NCBI GenBank assembly: GCA_001600095.1
Contig: BCIX01000001.1
Coordinates: 2,294,001-2,358,000, forward strand
DNA from: Bullera alba
Lineage: Eukaryota > Basidiomycota > Tremellomycetes > Tremellales > Bulleraceae
Direction of reading: 5' to 3'
DNA length: 64,000 nt
This document shows, in pieces, positions 61,163 through 64,000 of this stretch (position 1 is the stretch's first letter; each line of letters starts with the position of its first letter). Both the position numbers and the translations under genes were made by a program. Below the pieces are notes generated by a model that saw only the letters and a list, made by a program, of their open reading frames with translations, did no database searches and was not told the origin of the DNA.

Positions 61163-62420
61163 TTATGCTAGAGACCGACTGATCTCCTGAGCGTCCTCTC
61201 CTATCAGGTCTCTCTCCTTCCTGCCCTCTTCACCCCATTGCTCCCATATCGACCTAAGCTCCGACTTCTCCTGGTCCGACAATCCGCCATCCTTGGCCGC
61301 CCTGCCCAAAGTCCTCATAGCGTTCTCCTCAAAGTCTAGCTCTGGCCCACTTGTCTTTTTGAGTGATTCAAGCAAAGCGCTCAGCACCCCTTCCCGCTTC
61401 AATCCCTCCAACAACGACACCTCGGCTTGTCCTGAGACCTTGGTGTGCTCCGTGACGAGGTTCTCGACCTCTGTTGGGATCTCGCCGGTATATTTCTCCC
61501 CACTCTGCATGACCAATGTACCGACCAAGAACGCCATCTTTCTCTTGACGACTTGCTCCTTGTCGGACACACCCTGCTTCAACACAGAGTAGCCCTTGGA
61601 GGACTCTGTCGACAAGACCGAGGCTGCCAAGGGCCAGTGTTTAAGGGCAGAGCCAAGAGCATAAGTCGCCTTCGAGCGTGTTGCCGTTGTGGCGGACTGT
61701 GATGATGATGGGTAGATGATGTCGAGAAGGACGGGGAATAGGTTGAAGATGTAAAGCTGGAGGGGAAGTGTCAGTCTATAAGGCATTCAAAGAGGCTTCC
61801 GAGGATACTCACCGCTGCCTGAGCTTTGAGATTGTTCTGGACCGCCGTGCCAGCAATCCAGCACGCATGGGCGACAATCGGCTGCTCCGGAGACTTCATC
61901 AACCTGAGCAGTGGTTCCCACAGTTTCAGCACGGCCATGTTGTTGGCGTTGTCAATGAGCTCGATCAGCTAAAGAGGAAGGGTCAGCAACAACGCGATCA
62001 TACAGAAGATGAACGCACCATCTCGAAATCGTCGAGAGCTTCAACTCGCTCATCCACAGGTCTACTTTCATCACTTGCAATCTCCATCTTCTCTTTCATC
62101 ACCACGCTATCACTCTTTCCCATGATCAGATCCAGCATCTCGGTCGTGAGGTCACTTCGCCTGTTTCCCCCTAGACCCGGCAGACTACCGGTACCCTCGA
62201 CCGGTGTCGCTGGTCCAGGCGTTGATGCGGGAGAGACAGCATCGTCTGTTTGGGAGGTACGGTATAACGGATCAGAAGGGTGAAGGGCGGATGACCCAGC
62301 AGAGGGGTTGGTGGTGGGGTTGAAACGAAGAGCAAGTTGCTCATTTTGTGCGGATTGAGCTGGATCTGGGGCTGTCGAGTTGGCGATAGACCATCGGAGG
62401 AGCTCGTTGAGGTCGGGCAT
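61163..62420 (-). CDS. FES1: Hsp70 nucleotide exchange factor Fes1
   Basis: An armadillo-like exchange factor that releases ADP and substrate from cytosolic Hsp70. The N-terminus has the family start [14 protein letters not shown], followed by a Pro/Thr-rich linker. The armadillo helices include [71 protein letters not shown] and [15 protein letters not shown]. The C-terminal helix is charged ([18 protein letters not shown]). About 380 residues with two short introns. The linker between residues 15 and 95 is longer than in yeast Fes1. ATG at 62420. A strong heat-shock-element cluster lies about 160-210 bases before the start, as expected of an Hsf1 target. Confidence 0.93.
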
Positions 62421-62846
62421 TCTAGGGTAAAAGTTCTGTGATGAAACGAAGATTCGTTTTTGGATAGGTATACCACAGGCAGCGGGTGTTGGGTTGCAAA
62501 CTGAATAGTAGGAGAGTACAAGTAGCTGAGTTGAGCTCTGCTACACCACCTCAGAGCTGTCTGATGATCGCGGACGTTTGAACTTTCTGAGTGGCAAATT
62601 GAACGGAACACTCGAGAACGTTCCGGCGGAACCCAAGCAGAAGCAGCAAAACGGAGGTCACCGTGGGAACTCCAGGCTGTTAGGTGGGTGGAGAATTTAG
62701 CTTAGGTCCGTTTACACCGGTCGGATTTCCATCGCTGTGACGTCTGGGCTGGTTACAGGTCTTGCTAGAGTAGTCTGAAGATACCGAAGATTTTGCCTGT
62801 GTATACATACTCACAGTAGCAGATCCTCCGCCTAATCTCAGCAGCG
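62421..62846. promoter_or_regulatory. Divergent promoter of FES1 and the right-edge gene
   Basis: 426 bases between head-to-head genes. It contains the heat-shock-element cluster listed separately; no other clear element. Confidence 0.5.
62579..62624. promoter_or_regulatory. Heat shock element cluster
   Basis: Several nGAAn/nTTCn pentamers crowd into 46 bases: TGAAC-TTTCT at 62579-62588, TGAAC-GGAAC at 62600-62609, and AGAAC-GTTCC at 62615-62624, in phase with the previous pair across one 5-base gap. AGAACGTTCC is an ideal inverted pair. Hsf1 binds three or more such units. A further GGAAC lies just to the right (62628-62632) but out of phase. Confidence 0.75.
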
Positions 62847-64000
62847 ATGCCAGACCCGCCGTCTCCGACGAGGTCGACGATCCTGTCAGCCATCTCAGCT
62901 TCAAGGCCGAACGCGCCAGATGAACATCATCCCATGCCATCCGGTTCGGCTCCGGTCGGTGCAGAGCAACGCGAGTCGGCGAGGTATCATGATTACACGG
63001 AGAATGCGCCCCAAGCCGTGGTGGATGCGATTGCTATAGAAAGGGCAAGAGAGGAAAAGGAGGCGCCACCAGATATGATGGTCGGCAGTTTCCAATCCTG
63101 GGCAGGCAACGAGGGTGAGTATCTTTTATAGTTTGTGTCTGGTACGTCAAGCTGAATCGAGTGATAAGATGGCGGTATCATACCGTCCTCAATCACCAGG
63201 ACGCCTCTCCGACCTGGATCAAGGCGAGCGTCTATCGCGTCAAGACGGTCAGGATCATACGGTGCAAGACCCTCAGGAACGTTTGGACGTGCAAGCTCGT
63301 CTCAAGTCGACCTCCTGCTTTCACCCTCGTCTGGTGTATTTGTCGCGGATTCAGATGACGACATGCCTGGTCCAAGCTACCGCCAAGGTGGGGCCGGTCG
63401 GGCGAGCGGATCCTTCCAAAGAGACGGATCGCCCTCGGTACCTGCGCCTCGGAGAAGGGACTCGCGGCGGCGAAGTAGAGTCGCCTCTAACGCTCGAGAT
63501 CAAGGACAAGGGTATTTCGGATACAGACCGGACCACGGGCCGTCAGCATCGGAGAATGGAAGTCCAGAGAATCTCATTTCACCAATTGCGACCAGTCCTC
63601 AGAGAGCGTCGACGACTCTGGCCAAAATCGCTTCGTATATCGGTTTCAACCGGCACGATGATGACGAAGACGCGTTGCCCACTCACAACGGAACGCCATA
63701 CGATCGCAGAAGATCGAGAGGATCTTTTGACTCGTCAAGGGGATCGATACCCGGTTCGCCATCCATCAGCTCGGAGGAGAATTGGGGATATGAGGATGAC
63801 GATGATGACTATTCCGAGCGGGCATCTGGAGAGGAAGGTTACAGCTCGTCTCTCGCCGACGATACCTCTTTGCCTCCACAATCGCGTCCACAGTCACCCC
63901 ATCTGCCTCTGATACCGAATGGGACGGATGCAGTCTTCGGTGGAGACCCATCGAGAGGAGATGACGAGGTCAAGGATTTCGCAAGTATTTCAATCCCGTC
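62847..64000 (+). CDS. Unrecognised gene, disordered N-terminal part (continues past the right edge)
   Basis: The ATG at 62847 opens MPDPPSPTRSTILSAISAS and runs to SFQSWAGNE, where a GTGAGT donor begins a short intron ending at about 63169. The next exon reads DGGIIPSSITRTPLRPGSRR and stays open to the window end. The visible 360 or so residues are rich in Ser, Arg, Gly and Asp (RRSRGSFDSSRGS, EEGYSSSLADDTSLPPQSRP), with no folded domain yet. This looks like the cytosolic leader of a larger, perhaps membrane, protein, but the sequence here does not name it. Confidence 0.6.

Overview
The window is nuclear DNA of a fungus, most likely a basidiomycete yeast of the Tremellomycetes. Genes are dense and cut by many short introns, mostly about 50-65 nt, with GTGAGT/GTAAGT-type donors and CAG/TAG acceptors. 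Intergenic gaps are usually 0.1-1.3 kb, and the proteins carry long Ser/Pro-rich disordered tails as in Cryptococcus-like fungi. The lineage is inferred from gene structure and protein style, not from a marker gene. I see no mobile element, CRISPR array, rRNA or credible tRNA.

Layout, left to right. 1-6 kb: the 5' part of an Afi1-type DENN-domain gene (minus, runs off the left edge) and GFA1, the first enzyme of UDP-GlcNAc/chitin precursor synthesis (minus). 6-14.5 kb: a TMEM135-like membrane protein (plus), the ubiquitin-S27a fusion (minus), a triple-KH RNA-binding protein (plus) and a Nem1-type lipid-control phosphatase (plus). 14.8-22.4 kb: CCH1, the four-repeat plasma-membrane calcium channel (plus). 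22.6-30.7 kb: FAB1, the FYVE-domain PI3P 5-kinase (minus). 31.3-44.7 kb, all minus: a TM7S3/TM198-like membrane protein, a UBLCP1-type proteasome phosphatase, a Cid1/Trf-like nucleotidyltransferase and RAD54. 45-49 kb: RPC40 (plus) convergent with a URI/Bud27-like prefoldin protein (minus). 49.5-57 kb: a CofD-like protein (minus), an endophilin-like BAR-SH3 protein with a cysteine-rich C-terminus (plus) and an unrecognised membrane-anchored protein (minus). 57-64 kb: an Adp1-like ABCG transporter (plus), FES1 (minus) and the 5' part of an unrecognised gene (plus, runs off the right edge).

This is mainly housekeeping chromosome, not an accessory island. I did not find a multi-gene novel system. 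The points most worth a second look are: a dense heat-shock-element cluster in front of FES1; a methionine exactly at the ubiquitin/S27a junction; the convergent pair of an RNA polymerase I/III subunit and a polymerase-assembly factor; the CofD-like protein in an organism group not known to make F420; the cysteine/histidine tail on the BAR-SH3 protein; the N/E/E/E filter and weakly charged last S4 of Cch1; and the unknown membrane protein, which needs a tiny first exon.

Exon boundaries were placed by eye from splice signals and protein continuity. Gene ends are generally secure and internal exons approximate. Two long open frames begin with TTG, so their true starts were re-chosen as stated in the entries.
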